Part shown: in pieces, positions 11,956 to 20,229 of the stretch | How the letters are laid out: the number at the start of each line of letters is the position of its first letter | How positions within the stretch are numbered: position 1 is the stretch's first letter | Source of the DNA: Thioalkalivibrio sp. XN279 | Lineage (GTDB): Bacteria > Pseudomonadota > Gammaproteobacteria > Steroidobacterales > XN24 | Length of the DNA stretch: 64,000 nucleotides | Assembly: GCF_011089885.1 (NCBI RefSeq) | Contig: NZ_JAANBD010000025.1 | Span: 62,001-126,000, forward strand | Direction: 5' to 3' | The notes under the pieces: generated by a model | Database searches by the model: none | What the model was told of the DNA's origin: nothing | What the model saw: only the letters and a program-made list of their open reading frames with translations | Position numbers and translations under genes: made by a program

Positions 11956-14082
11956 TCAGGCTTTCCGCCGCACCGAAGTCACGTTCGGCAGGCGCCCGAT
12001 CCGGTGCAACAACCGGCTCAGGTGCTCGAGGCTGCCGATGCCGGCGGTGATGTCGATCGTGGCCTGGTGGATCGAGCGCTCGGTGCGCGTGGTCATGGCG
12101 TTGATGTCGATCTTTTCGTCGGCGAGCAGCGCCGAGATGTCGCGTATGAGCCCGGTGCGATCCCACGCCTGGACCTCGATTTCCACCGGGTAGCTGGCGT
12201 GCTCGCGCCGTCCCCAGTCCACCGACATGAGCCGCTCCGGATGCTCCGCCTGCAAGCGCAGCAGGTTCTTGCAGTTGGCGCGGTGGATGGACACGCCGCG
12301 GCCCTGGGTGATGTAGCCGGCAATCGGTTCCGGCGGCAAGGGACGGCAACAGCGCGCGAAATTGGTCATGAGGTCGCCGACACCCGAGATGGATACGGCG
12401 GCCTCGGTGTAGGCGGGCCGGCGTGCCTTGACCTGGACTTCCTCGGTGACTGCCGGTTGCGCCGCCGGGGCCTCGCGTTCGCAGGCGGCGATCACGGCCG
12501 GCAGCGTGAGGTCACCGGCACCCACGGCCAGCCAGAGCTGTTCCTCGCCGTGCAGCCCGAAGCGCGCCGCGACGTGATCGAGGTCGGCCTCGAGTCCCAG
12601 CCGGGCGAGTTCCTTTTCCAGGGTCTGCTTCCCGGAGCGGCGGTTCTGGTCCTGGTCCTGCTGGCGGAACCACGAGCGAACCTTGCTGCGGCTGCGCGGC
12701 GAGGCCAGGTAACCGGCCTGCGGCAGCAGCCAGTCGCGGCTGGGGCGGGCGTTCTTGGCGGTGAGGATCTCCACCTTGTCGCCGTTCTTCAGCTGGTGCG
12801 TCAGCTGCACCATGCGGCCGTTCACGCGCGCGCCGCGACAGTGGTGCCCGATGTTCGTGTGCACCTGGTAGGCGAAATCCAGCGGCGTGGCCCCGGCCGG
12901 CATGTCCACCACGTCGCCTGCAGGCGTGAAGGCGTAGACGCGGTCCTCGAAGATCTCGGTACGCAGCTGTTCCAGCAGGTCGCGATCGGCTTCGCCTTCT
13001 TCTCCGGGCGCGAGCAGCTGGCGCAGCCAGTTGATTTTCTGCTCGAAGGCCGGGTCGCCGCGGCCGCCTTCCTTGTAGCGCCAGTGGGCAGCGACGCCGA
13101 GCTCGGCATGCTCGTGCATTTCCCGGGTGCGGATCTGCACTTCCAGCGGTTCCTGTCCCGGGCCGAGCACGGCGGTGTGCAGCGAGCGGTAGAAATTGCC
13201 CTTGGGGTTGGCGATGTAATCGTCGAACTCCCCGGCGATGTAAGGCCACAGGCTGTGCACCTGGCCGAGCACTGCATAACACTCGGGGATGGTGTCGACC
13301 AGCACGCGCACGGCGCTGATGTCGAACACCTGCTCGATGCCCACGTGCTTGCGCTGCATCTTGCGCCAGATGCTGTAGATATGCTTCGGACGGCCGTCGA
13401 TTTCGCCGCGGATACCGGCCTTGGCCAGCTCGGCGCGCAGGATGCGCAGCACCTCCTCGATGCGGGCTTCGCGCCCCTCGCGCGTCTGCTTCAGGTACTG
13501 GGCGATGCCGCGATAGGTTGCCGGCTCCAGGTAGCGGAAAGCCAGGTCCTCCATCTGCCACTTGAAATGCCAGATGCCGAGACGGTTCGCCAGCGGGGCG
13601 AAGATTTCGCGCGTCTCCATCGCGATGCGCTCACGCGACTCCGGCTCAACGTCCCGGGCGTGCTGCAGGCGGTCGAGCTGGTCCGCCAGGCGCACCAGCA
13701 CCAGGCGGACGTCCGCCACGATGGCCAGCAGCATCTTGCGCAGGGTCTCCGCCTGCGGGCCGGGGAGGGGTGTGCCGGAACTCCAGTTCTCGGGCAGGCC
13801 GAAAGAGCCGAGGCGCTGCAGTTCATCGATCCGTCGCCGCATCTCGGGCCCGTATCGCCTGGCGAGCGCCTCGCCGGTGATCGCTCCGGCGGCGACCAGC
13901 GGGTAGAGTACGGCTGCGGCGCGAATTTCCGGCTCCGCCCGGATTTCCTCGAGCAGGGCGGCAATCGCGAGCCCGCGGCCCGCAGCCGATTCATGGCCAG
14001 CGGCGGCAAGGTCGCGGGCCTGGACGGTCGCGGCCGCAAGGACGGATTCCGGGGAACTGTTATCCAGGGCGTCGGTCTGCAT
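11956..14082 (-). CDS. relA: (p)ppGpp synthetase RelA
   Basis: RelA makes (p)ppGpp from ATP and GTP/GDP on stalled ribosomes. The 708-residue protein is near the E. coli length (744). The synthetase domain contains GRPKHIYSIWRKMQ and GEFDDYIANPK; the EFDD motif is the mark of monofunctional RelA, in contrast to RxKD of bifunctional SpoT/Rel. The N-terminal region lacks a recognisable His-Asp hydrolase motif, so it should not degrade (p)ppGpp. Then come TGS (EDRVYAFTPAGDVVDMPAGA), helical, Cys-rich (FARCCRPLPPE, plus NCKNLL) and ACT domains. It converges on the kinase gene with a 4-base gap and is divergent from yfaZ. Confidence 0.95.
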   Translation of the reverse strand: MQTDALDNSSPESVLAAATVQARDLAAAGHESAAGRGLAIAALLEEIRAEPEIRAAAVLYPLVAAGAITGEALARRYGPEMRRRIDELQRLGSFGLPENWSSGTPLPGPQAETLRKMLLAIVADVRLVLVRLADQLDRLQHARDVEPESRERIAMETREIFAPLANRLGIWHFKWQMEDLAFRYLEPATYRGIAQYLKQTREGREARIEEVLRILRAELAKAGIRGEIDGRPKHIYSIWRKMQRKHVGIEQVFDISAVRVLVDTIPECYAVLGQVHSLWPYIAGEFDDYIANPKGNFYRSLHTAVLGPGQEPLEVQIRTREMHEHAELGVAAHWRYKEGGRGDPAFEQKINWLRQLLAPGEEGEADRDLLEQLRTEIFEDRVYAFTPAGDVVDMPAGATPLDFAYQVHTNIGHHCRGARVNGRMVQLTHQLKNGDKVEILTAKNARPSRDWLLPQAGYLASPRSRSKVRSWFRQQDQDQNRRSGKQTLEKELARLGLEADLDHVAARFGLHGEEQLWLAVGAGDLTLPAVIAACEREAPAAQPAVTEEVQVKARRPAYTEAAVSISGVGDLMTNFARCCRPLPPEPIAGYITQGRGVSIHRANCKNLLRLQAEHPERLMSVDWGRREHASYPVEIEVQAWDRTGLIRDISALLADEKIDINAMTTRTERSIHQATIDITAGIGSLEHLSRLLHRIGRLPNVTSVRRKA

Positions 14083-14104
14083 GTAGGTGTGAAAAAATTC
14101 CGTT

Positions 14105-14110
14105 TATAAT
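14105..14110. promoter_or_regulatory. TATAAT -10 element in relA/yfaZ divergent gap
   Basis: A perfect TATAAT lies at 14105-14110, preceded by TT, and sits about 46 bases before the downstream ATG at 14157. The surrounding ATTATAAA also reads as a -10-like element toward relA, whose ATG is only about 21 bases away on the other strand. No good -35 is visible at 17 bases upstream on the plus strand (TGTAGG). The 74-base gap is conspicuously AT-rich for this genome. Confidence 0.45.
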
Positions 14111-14156
14111 ACCGAACCTAACAGTTCTTTCTTAAAGTCGATTTGGAGGTCTTATC

Positions 14157-14717
14157 ATGGCGCGCTGGCTGGCCCTGTTGCCGATTCTCGCTTTTTCCAC
14201 CGTCGCTGCTGCGGCGAACGGGATCGATCTCAACGTAAACGATAAGGCGGTGCGGGTCACGGGGGAGCTCCAGTTGCGCCGCGATATCGTGTTCGATGCA
14301 AGTATCTACCACCATGACGACCGCGGCGACGTCTTCGGCGTGGGCATCCATGCCACTGGCGCCGCAACCGGTGGCCCCAATCCGCTGCGCGCTGGCCTGG
14401 GCGCCCGGCTGTTCCGCATCGACGCAGACGTCGGCGCGCGAGATTCGGGCACCGCGCTGCCGCTGGGCGGCTTCATGAATTACCGCATCCCGGGGTACGA
14501 CCGTTTCAGCGTGGGCGGCAGCATGTACTACTCGCCGGACGTGCTTTCTTTCAGCGACGTGCGCAAGTACTGGGAATACAATGCCTGGGCGGCGTACGAC
14601 GTGTTTCGCGCCGGGCAGGTGTACCTCGGCGTGCGCGGCATCAAGGCGGACTTCGAAGACAGCCCGGAAGTGACCTTCGACACCGGGGCGCACGTCGGCC
14701 TGCGGCTCAAGTTCTGA
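14157..14717 (+). CDS. YfaZ-family outer-membrane protein
   Basis: The 186-residue product begins with a signal peptide (WLALLPILAFSTVAAAA, cleavage near residue 20). The rest shows alternating beta strands with Gly and aromatic residues, a SVGGSMYYSPDVLSFSDVRKYWE segment recalling the YfaZ family, and ends in ...HVGLRLKF; a C-terminal Phe is the recognition signal for the beta-barrel assembly machinery. An 8-strand barrel is plausible. The role of the family is unknown. GGAGG lies eight bases before the ATG, the strongest ribosome-binding site in this part of the window. It has its own promoter candidate and is not obviously cotranscribed with yebC. Confidence 0.7.
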   Translation: MARWLALLPILAFSTVAAAANGIDLNVNDKAVRVTGELQLRRDIVFDASIYHHDDRGDVFGVGIHATGAATGGPNPLRAGLGARLFRIDADVGARDSGTALPLGGFMNYRIPGYDRFSVGGSMYYSPDVLSFSDVRKYWEYNAWAAYDVFRAGQVYLGVRGIKADFEDSPEVTFDTGAHVGLRLKF

Positions 14718-14786
14718 TCCGCCCGCCCTCCGGAACGACATTCGAACAGGGTAAAATCCCGATTTCACTCACCCTGCAGGAACTCC

Positions 14787-15530
14787 ATGGCTGGCCACAG
14801 TAAATGGGCGAACATCAAGCACCGCAAGGACGCCCAGGACAAGAAGCGCGGCAAGATCTTCACCAAGCTGATTCGCGAGATCACCAGCGCGGCGCGCGCC
14901 GGTGACCCGGATCCCGGCATGAATCCCCGCCTGCGCCTGGCCATCGACAAGGCCAAGGCGGCGAGCGTGCCCAAGGACACCATCGAGCGTGCCTGGAAGC
15001 GCGGCGCAGGCGAAGACGGCGGCGCGGATTACCAGGAAGTGCGCTACGAGGGCTATGCGCCGGGTGGCGTCGCCGTGCTGGTGGAATGCCTGACGGACAA
15101 CCGCAACCGTACCGTCGGCGAGGTGCGGCATGCCTTTACCAAGTGCGGCGGCAACCTCGGCGCGGACGGCAGCGTCTCGTATCTCTTCCAGCATTGCGGG
15201 GTGCTCAGTTACCCCTCCGGCACGCACGAAGAAAGCCTGCTCAACGCCGCGCTCGAGGCCGGCGCCGAGGATGTGGTGGCGAACGAGGACGGCTCCTTCG
15301 ACGTGCTTGCGGCGCCGTCCGATTTCGAGCAGGTGCGCGACGCGCTCGTGGCTGCGGGGCTCGAGCCGGAAGAGGCCGAGGTGACCATGCGGGCCGCCAC
15401 CGGCGTGGAGGTGGATGGGGACGATGCCGACCAGGTGCTCAAGCTGCTGGAGATGCTCGAAGACCTGGACGACGTGCAGGATGTATACAGCAACGCAGAA
15501 CTTTCGGATGAAGTGCTCGCGGGCGCCTGA
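14787..15530 (+). CDS. yebC: YebC/TACO1-family regulator or translation factor
   Basis: This 247-residue protein has the invariant family start [14 protein letters not shown] and the second signature in [21 protein letters not shown]. Members have been described as DNA-binding transcription regulators and, more recently, as ribosome-associated factors that help translation of proline stretches. Immediately upstream of ruvC, as in many gammaproteobacteria, it probably belongs to the same transcript (21-base gap). TAAAAT at 14752-14757 could be a -10 element, but I see no convincing -35. Confidence 0.95.
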   Translation: MAGHSKWANIKHRKDAQDKKRGKIFTKLIREITSAARAGDPDPGMNPRLRLAIDKAKAASVPKDTIERAWKRGAGEDGGADYQEVRYEGYAPGGVAVLVECLTDNRNRTVGEVRHAFTKCGGNLGADGSVSYLFQHCGVLSYPSGTHEESLLNAALEAGAEDVVANEDGSFDVLAAPSDFEQVRDALVAAGLEPEEAEVTMRAATGVEVDGDDADQVLKLLEMLEDLDDVQDVYSNAELSDEVLAGA

Positions 15531-15551
15531 ACGGGGCCCGGGCGGAGGCGG

Positions 15552-16070
15552 ATGACGGCGTCACTGACCATCCTCGGCATCGACCCCGGTTCGCAGGTGA
15601 CCGGCTTTGGCGTCATCACCGCCCGGGGGACGACGCTGGCCTACCGGGCCAGCGGCTGCATCCGTACCGGCGGCGGCGAAATGGCCGCGCGACTGCGCAT
15701 CATCTTCGAGGGCGCTGCACGCCTGGTGGAACAGTACGCCCCGGACGAAATCTGTATCGAGCGGGTGTTCATGCACCGCAACGCGGACAGTGCCCTGAAG
15801 CTGGGCCACGCGCGCGCGGCGGCACTGTGCGGCACTTTTACCCGGCCCGTCCCGGTGCACGAGTATGCCGCCCGCGAAGTGAAGCAGGCGGTCACCGGCA
15901 GCGGCGGCGCCGAGAAGTCGCAGGTCGCGCACATGGTGCGCCGCTTGCTCGCCCTGGAAGGGCCATTGGCGGCCGATGCGGCGGATGCGCTGGCCGTGGC
16001 GATCTGCCACGCCCAGTTGCGCGGTGGCCGTGCCCTGAGGGCCCAGCTCACGGCAGGAGGGCGCGCATGA
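15552..16070 (+). CDS. ruvC: Holliday junction endonuclease RuvC
   Basis: RuvC cuts Holliday junctions symmetrically during recombinational repair. The 172-residue length matches the family. Acidic catalytic residues are visible in ILGIDPGSQVTGFGV (first Asp), EICIERVFMHRN (Glu) and DAADALAVAICHA (last two Asp). GGAGG lies just upstream of the ATG. It overlaps ruvA by 4 bases (ATGA), which places the resolvase and the branch-migration motor in one coupled operon. Confidence 0.97.
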   Translation: MTASLTILGIDPGSQVTGFGVITARGTTLAYRASGCIRTGGGEMAARLRIIFEGAARLVEQYAPDEICIERVFMHRNADSALKLGHARAAALCGTFTRPVPVHEYAAREVKQAVTGSGGAEKSQVAHMVRRLLALEGPLAADAADALAVAICHAQLRGGRALRAQLTAGGRA

Positions 16071-16657
16071 TCGGTTTTCTCAAGGGCGTCCTGGCAGCAA
16101 AGCATCCGCCGCAACTGCTGGTGGATGTCGGCGGCGTGGGCTACGAGATCGATGCCCCCATGTCCACCTTTTACCAGTTGCCCGAGACGGGCGAGCCCGT
16201 GCACCTGCTCACCCACCTGCTGGTGCGCGAGGACGCGCACGTGCTCTACGGCTTCGCCACGGAGCAGGAGCGGCAGCTGTTTCGCAACCTGATCAAGGTC
16301 GGCGGCGTGGGCGCGCGGACTGCGCTCGCCATCCTCTCGGGCATCAGCGTGGAGGCCTTCGCGCGCTGCGTGCAGGCCGAGGACGCGGTCTCGCTGACGA
16401 AGATCCCGGGGGTGGGGCGCAAGACCGCCGAGCGTCTCATCGTGGAGATGCGCGACCGGTTGAAGCAGACCGGCGCCGGCGTGGCGCAGTCGATCTCGAC
16501 CGGCGCCACCGGCTCGCCGTCCGACGAGGCTTTCGGCGCCCTGGTGGCGCTCGGTTACCGCCCCGCCGAGGCGCAGCGCCTGCTGAAGCTGGTGGAAGAC
16601 AAGGCGGACTCGACCGAGGCCATGATCCGCGCGGCGCTGCAGGCGGCAGCAAGGTGA
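16067..16657 (+). CDS. ruvA: Holliday junction branch-migration protein RuvA
   Basis: RuvA binds the four-way junction as a tetramer and loads the RuvB motor. The 196-residue protein starts MIGFLKG, has the OB-fold domain I, the two helix-hairpin-helix motifs ([15 protein letters not shown] and [16 protein letters not shown]) and the C-terminal domain III ([22 protein letters not shown]) that contacts RuvB. Upstream in-frame sequence inside ruvC is a shadow. The ATG at 16067 is preceded by GGAGG. ruvB follows after 4 bases. Confidence 0.97.
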   Translation: MIGFLKGVLAAKHPPQLLVDVGGVGYEIDAPMSTFYQLPETGEPVHLLTHLLVREDAHVLYGFATEQERQLFRNLIKVGGVGARTALAILSGISVEAFARCVQAEDAVSLTKIPGVGRKTAERLIVEMRDRLKQTGAGVAQSISTGATGSPSDEAFGALVALGYRPAEAQRLLKLVEDKADSTEAMIRAALQAAAR

Positions 16658-16661
16658 GCAC

Positions 16662-17732
16662 ATGATCGAGCACGATCGCCTGGTGACCGCGGCCGCGGGG
16701 AGCGAGGACGAGGCGCTGGACCGGGCCATTCGGCCGCGGCTGCTGGATGACTATGTCGGCCAGTCCTCGGTGCGCCGCCAGATGGAGATCTTCATCAAGG
16801 CCGCGCGGCAGCGCCAGGAAGCGCTGGACCACGTGCTGATTTTCGGTCCGCCCGGACTGGGCAAGACGACGCTGGCGCATATCGTGGCCAACGAGCTCGG
16901 CGTCCACCTGCGCCACACCTCGGGCCCGGTGCTGGAGCGTGCCGGCGACCTGGCGGCCATCCTGACCAATCTCGAGCCGCGCGACGTGCTGTTCGTGGAC
17001 GAGATTCACCGCCTCAGCCCCGTGGTCGAGGAAATCCTTTATCCGGCCATGGAAGATTTCCAGCTCGACATCATCATCGGCGAGGGGCCGGGCGCGCGCT
17101 CGATCAAGATCGACCTGCCGCCTTTCACGCTGGTGGGTGCGACCACGCGTGCCGGGCTACTCACCTCGCCGCTCAGGGACCGCTTCGGCATCGTGCAGCG
17201 GCTCGAGTTCTACGACGACCAGGAGCTGACGCGCATCGTGACGCGTTCGGCGGGGATCCTCGACGTGCCGGCGGACCCTGAGGGCGCGCACGAGATCGCG
17301 CGGCGCTCCCGCGGCACGCCGCGCATCGCCAACCGCCTCCTGCGCCGGGTGCGGGACTACGCCCAGGTCGAGGGCGGCGGTCATATCGACGCCGCCGTGG
17401 CCCGGGCGGCCATGGACATGCTCGAGGTCGATCCGCGCGGTTTCGACCAGATGGACCGGCGCCTGCTGCTGACCATCATGGAGAAGTTCGACGGCGGGCC
17501 GGTCGGGGTCGACAGCCTCGCCGCCGCGATCGGCGAGGAGCGCGGCACCATCGAGGACGTGCTGGAGCCGTTCCTCATCCAGCAGGGACTGATGATGCGC
17601 ACGGCGCGCGGCCGCATGGCGACGCGCCAGGCCTACCTGCATTTCGGGCTCCCGGCCCCCTCGCGGGCGCTGGATCCCGAGACCCTGTCGCTGTTCGAGC
17701 AGGGCGAGTCGGCGTCGCCGGGTTCGGAATGA
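16662..17732 (+). CDS. ruvB: Holliday junction branch-migration ATPase RuvB
   Basis: RuvB is the AAA+ hexameric motor that drives branch migration on junctions held by RuvA. The 356-residue protein has Walker [13 protein letters not shown], Walker [10 protein letters not shown], sensor 1 in [19 protein letters not shown] (which carries the arginine finger region) and a C-terminal winged-helix domain with [18 protein letters not shown]. The N-terminal [22 protein letters not shown] sequence is present. The stop overlaps the ybgC start by 4 bases. Confidence 0.98.
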   Translation: MIEHDRLVTAAAGSEDEALDRAIRPRLLDDYVGQSSVRRQMEIFIKAARQRQEALDHVLIFGPPGLGKTTLAHIVANELGVHLRHTSGPVLERAGDLAAILTNLEPRDVLFVDEIHRLSPVVEEILYPAMEDFQLDIIIGEGPGARSIKIDLPPFTLVGATTRAGLLTSPLRDRFGIVQRLEFYDDQELTRIVTRSAGILDVPADPEGAHEIARRSRGTPRIANRLLRRVRDYAQVEGGGHIDAAVARAAMDMLEVDPRGFDQMDRRLLLTIMEKFDGGPVGVDSLAAAIGEERGTIEDVLEPFLIQQGLMMRTARGRMATRQAYLHFGLPAPSRALDPETLSLFEQGESASPGSE

Positions 17733-18145
17733 TGGACGCGCGGCTGGCGGCGCCCTTCGCCTGGCGTGTGCGCGTGTATTACGAGGACACCGACCTCGGC
17801 GGGGTGGTGTACTACGCCAATTACCTCAAGTACCTGGAGCGCGCCCGCAGCGAATGGCTGCGCCACCTCGGCGTGTCCCAGTCCGCCCTGCTGGCGGAGG
17901 CGGGCCTGCTGTTCGCCATCACGGCCGTCAACATCCGTTACCTCAGGCCGGCGCGCTTCGAGGACGAGCTGGTCGTATCCGTGGCGCTCGAGCGCATGCG
18001 CCGCGCCAGCATGAGTTTCAGCCAGTCCATCAGGCGCGACACGGCCGATGGGGAACTGTTGTGCACGGCGGAAGTCACAGCAGCGTGCCTGCGCGCGCAG
18101 GACATGCGACCTGCGCCGCTCCCGCCGCATCTTTTCCAGGAGTAG
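17729..18145 (+). CDS. ybgC: Tol-Pal-associated acyl-CoA thioesterase YbgC
   Basis: This is a 138-residue hot-dog-fold thioesterase of the YbgC/4HBT group, always found at the head of tol-pal operons in gammaproteobacteria. The signature [20 protein letters not shown] contains the active-site Asp. It acts on acyl-CoA or acyl-ACP and has been linked to phospholipid metabolism at the division site. The start is one of two adjacent ATGs (17729 overlaps the ruvB stop; 17732 is equally possible). tolQ follows after 7 bases. Confidence 0.93.
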   Translation: MMDARLAAPFAWRVRVYYEDTDLGGVVYYANYLKYLERARSEWLRHLGVSQSALLAEAGLLFAITAVNIRYLRPARFEDELVVSVALERMRRASMSFSQSIRRDTADGELLCTAEVTAACLRAQDMRPAPLPPHLFQE

Positions 18146-18152
18146 AGCCAGC

Positions 18153-18839
18153 ATGCAACACGACCTATCCATCCTGAGACTCATCCTGGAAGCCAGCCTG
18201 GTGGTGCAGCTGGTGATGGCGCTGCTGCTGCTCGCATCGGTGGCCTCATGGGCGGTGATCATCCAGAAGAACCGGGTCCTGAACAGCGCCCGCTCGCAGG
18301 CCGAGGGTTTCGAAAAGGAGTTCTGGTCCGGCGGCGACCTCAACGGCCTGTATCGCCGCATCTCGGCACGCGAGAGCGCCTCCACCGGCATGGCGGGCAT
18401 CTTCGAGGCCGGCTTTCGCGAGTTCAGCCGGTTGCGCAAGCAGGAGGACCTGCAGGCCAGCCAGGTGGTGGAAGGGGCGCGGCGCGCCATGCTGGTGTCG
18501 CAGATGCGCGAGGCGGACCGGCTGGAGCAGAACCTGGCCTTTCTTGCCACGGTGGGCTCGACCAGTCCCTACGTCGGGCTGTTCGGCACCGTGTGGGGCA
18601 TCATGAACGCCTTCATCGCGCTGGGTAACGTGCAGCAGGCCACGCTGGCCATGGTCGCGCCGGGCATCGCCGAAGCGCTCATCGCCACGGCCATGGGCTT
18701 GTTTGCGGCCATCCCGGCCGTCATCGCCTATAACCGCTACGCCGACACCGTGACGCGCCTGGAAAGCCGCTACGACACCTTCATGGAGGAGTTCTCCACC
18801 ATCCTGCAGCGGCACGCGCGGCGCGCGGCGGAGGCCTGA
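18153..18839 (+). CDS. tolQ: Tol-Pal proton channel subunit TolQ
   Basis: TolQ, with TolR, forms the inner-membrane proton-driven motor that energises TolA during outer-membrane constriction. The 228-residue protein has an N-terminal membrane helix (LEASLVVQLVMALLLLASVA), a cytoplasmic loop, and two further helices. The conserved MotA/TolQ/ExbB segment YVGLFGTVWGIMNAF lies after the loop, and ATAMGLFAAIPAVIAYN marks the third helix. I chose the ATG at 18153, preceded by CAGGAG, rather than in-frame starts inside ybgC, because MQHDLS.. is the family's usual N-terminus. tolR follows after 2 bases. Confidence 0.96.
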   Translation: MQHDLSILRLILEASLVVQLVMALLLLASVASWAVIIQKNRVLNSARSQAEGFEKEFWSGGDLNGLYRRISARESASTGMAGIFEAGFREFSRLRKQEDLQASQVVEGARRAMLVSQMREADRLEQNLAFLATVGSTSPYVGLFGTVWGIMNAFIALGNVQQATLAMVAPGIAEALIATAMGLFAAIPAVIAYNRYADTVTRLESRYDTFMEEFSTILQRHARRAAEA

Positions 18840-18841
18840 GC

Positions 18842-19291
18842 ATGCCTCCCGGTCGCCGCGGCCGCCGGCTCATGGGCGAGATCAACGTCGTGCCGTACAT
18901 CGACGTGATGCTGGTGCTATTGATCATCTTCATGGTGACGGCCCCGTTGTTGACGCAGGGCATCGAGGTGGAACTGCCCAAGGTGGGCGCACAGCCGCTG
19001 GATCCTGCGGACTACCTCGACGAGGAGGCGCTGGTGCTCTCGGTCGATGCCGCGGGCAACCTCTACCTGAATTTCGGCGAGCGCACTGCGCCCGTCAGCG
19101 TGGAAGACGCGACCGAGCAGGCCAGGGCGTTGCTCAGCCGGGGACCGGACAGGCCGGTGCTCGTCCGCGCCGACGCGCGTGCCAGCTACGGCGACGTCGC
19201 ACTCGCCATGCGGGTATTGCAGGACGCGGGCGCCGGACAGATCGGCATGGTGACCGATCCCGAGGAACTGAACATTCCGGGAGGCCGCTAG
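18842..19291 (+). CDS. tolR: Tol-Pal motor subunit TolR
   Basis: The 149-residue ExbD/TolR-family protein has a short cytoplasmic basic N-terminus, one membrane helix (VVPYIDVMLVLLIIFMVTAP) carrying the proton-conducting Asp of YIDVML, and a periplasmic domain ending in MVTDPEELNIPGGR. It partners TolQ. It is placed 2 bases after tolQ and 3 bases before tolA, so all are one transcript. Confidence 0.96.
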   Translation: MPPGRRGRRLMGEINVVPYIDVMLVLLIIFMVTAPLLTQGIEVELPKVGAQPLDPADYLDEEALVLSVDAAGNLYLNFGERTAPVSVEDATEQARALLSRGPDRPVLVRADARASYGDVALAMRVLQDAGAGQIGMVTDPEELNIPGGR

Positions 19292-19294
19292 GCC

Positions 19295-20221
19295 GTGCTC
19301 GATTTCCTGCAGCAGCACGCGCGGGCCCTGGTGCTGGCGGGCTTGATGCACGCGGCGCTGATCGCCGTGCTGGTGCTGGGCCTGCCCGGCCTGCCGGTGA
19401 CCCAGGTCGGCGCCCCGCCGGTGGAGCGCCCGCCGGTGCAGGCCGTGGCGGTCAGCGAGGCCGACCTGCGCGCGGTGGAGCAGCAACGCGAGGCCGACCG
19501 GCAGGCGGAGCTGCGCCGCCAGCGCGAGGCGGAGGAAGCGCGCCGCCTCGAGCAGCTGCGCATCCAGCGCGAGCGCGAGGCCGCCGAACAGCAGGCGCGC
19601 GCCGAAGCCGAACGCCAGGCCGAGGCGCAGCGGGCTGCGGAAGCGGCTCGCAAGGCAGAGGAAGCGCGCAAGGTCGAGGAAGCCCGCCAGGCCGAGGCGG
19701 CGCGCAAGGCCGAGGAAGCGAAGCGTGCCGAGGAGGCGCGCAAGGCGGAGGAGGCCAGGCGCAAGGAAGAGGCGCGCAAGGCGGAGGAAGCCCGGCGTGC
19801 CGAGGAGGCGCGCAAGGCGGCCGAGGCAGCGGCACGGCGCGAAGCAGAGCGCCTGGCCGCAGAAAAACGTGCGCAGGAGGAGCGCCAGCGGCAGCTGGCG
19901 GCGCAGATCGAGGAGGAACAACGCATCATGCGCCTGCGCACGTCGCAGGAGTATGGTGCCTGGCTGGGCGCGATCCAGTCCCAGGTCCAGCGCAACTGGA
20001 ACCGGCCGCCATCGGCTCGTCCCGGGCTGCAATGCGAAGTCCGCGTCGGGCTGATCCCGGGCATGGAAGTCGTCAGCGCGGAAATCGTAAGCTGCAACGG
20101 CGACGATGCCGTGCGCCGCTCCATCCTGGCGGCAGTGGAACGGGCCTCGCCGTTGCCTCGCCCTTCCGATCCCGCACTTTTCGAGCGCAGTATTGTCTTC
20201 ATATTCAAGCCCGAGGATTGA
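19295..20221 (+). CDS. tolA: Tol-Pal energy transducer TolA
   Basis: TolA links the TolQR motor to the outer-membrane TolB-Pal complex. The 308-residue product starts at GTG three bases after tolR. It has an N-terminal membrane helix (ALVLAGLMHAALIAVLVLGL), a long Ala/Glu/Arg/Lys-rich helical domain II (about residues 60-210) and a C-terminal globular domain III with YGAWLGAIQSQVQRNWNRPP and a two-Cys pattern (LQCEVRVG, SCNGDDA). Domain II contains repeated KAEEARR-type units. The ATG candidates lie too far in to include the membrane anchor, which decides for GTG. Confidence 0.94.
   Translation: MLDFLQQHARALVLAGLMHAALIAVLVLGLPGLPVTQVGAPPVERPPVQAVAVSEADLRAVEQQREADRQAELRRQREAEEARRLEQLRIQREREAAEQQARAEAERQAEAQRAAEAARKAEEARKVEEARQAEAARKAEEAKRAEEARKAEEARRKEEARKAEEARRAEEARKAAEAAARREAERLAAEKRAQEERQRQLAAQIEEEQRIMRLRTSQEYGAWLGAIQSQVQRNWNRPPSARPGLQCEVRVGLIPGMEVVSAEIVSCNGDDAVRRSILAAVERASPLPRPSDPALFERSIVFIFKPED
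19651..19830 (+). repeat. Imperfect tandem repeats in tolA domain II
   Basis: Degenerate 15- to 21-base units coding for KAEEARK, RAEEARK and RKEEARK recur head to tail through this stretch. They encode a long solvent-exposed helix spanning the periplasm. Such repeats can change copy number by slippage or recombination, so the length of this region may vary between strains. Confidence 0.6.
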
Positions 20222-20229
20222 ACCGACCC

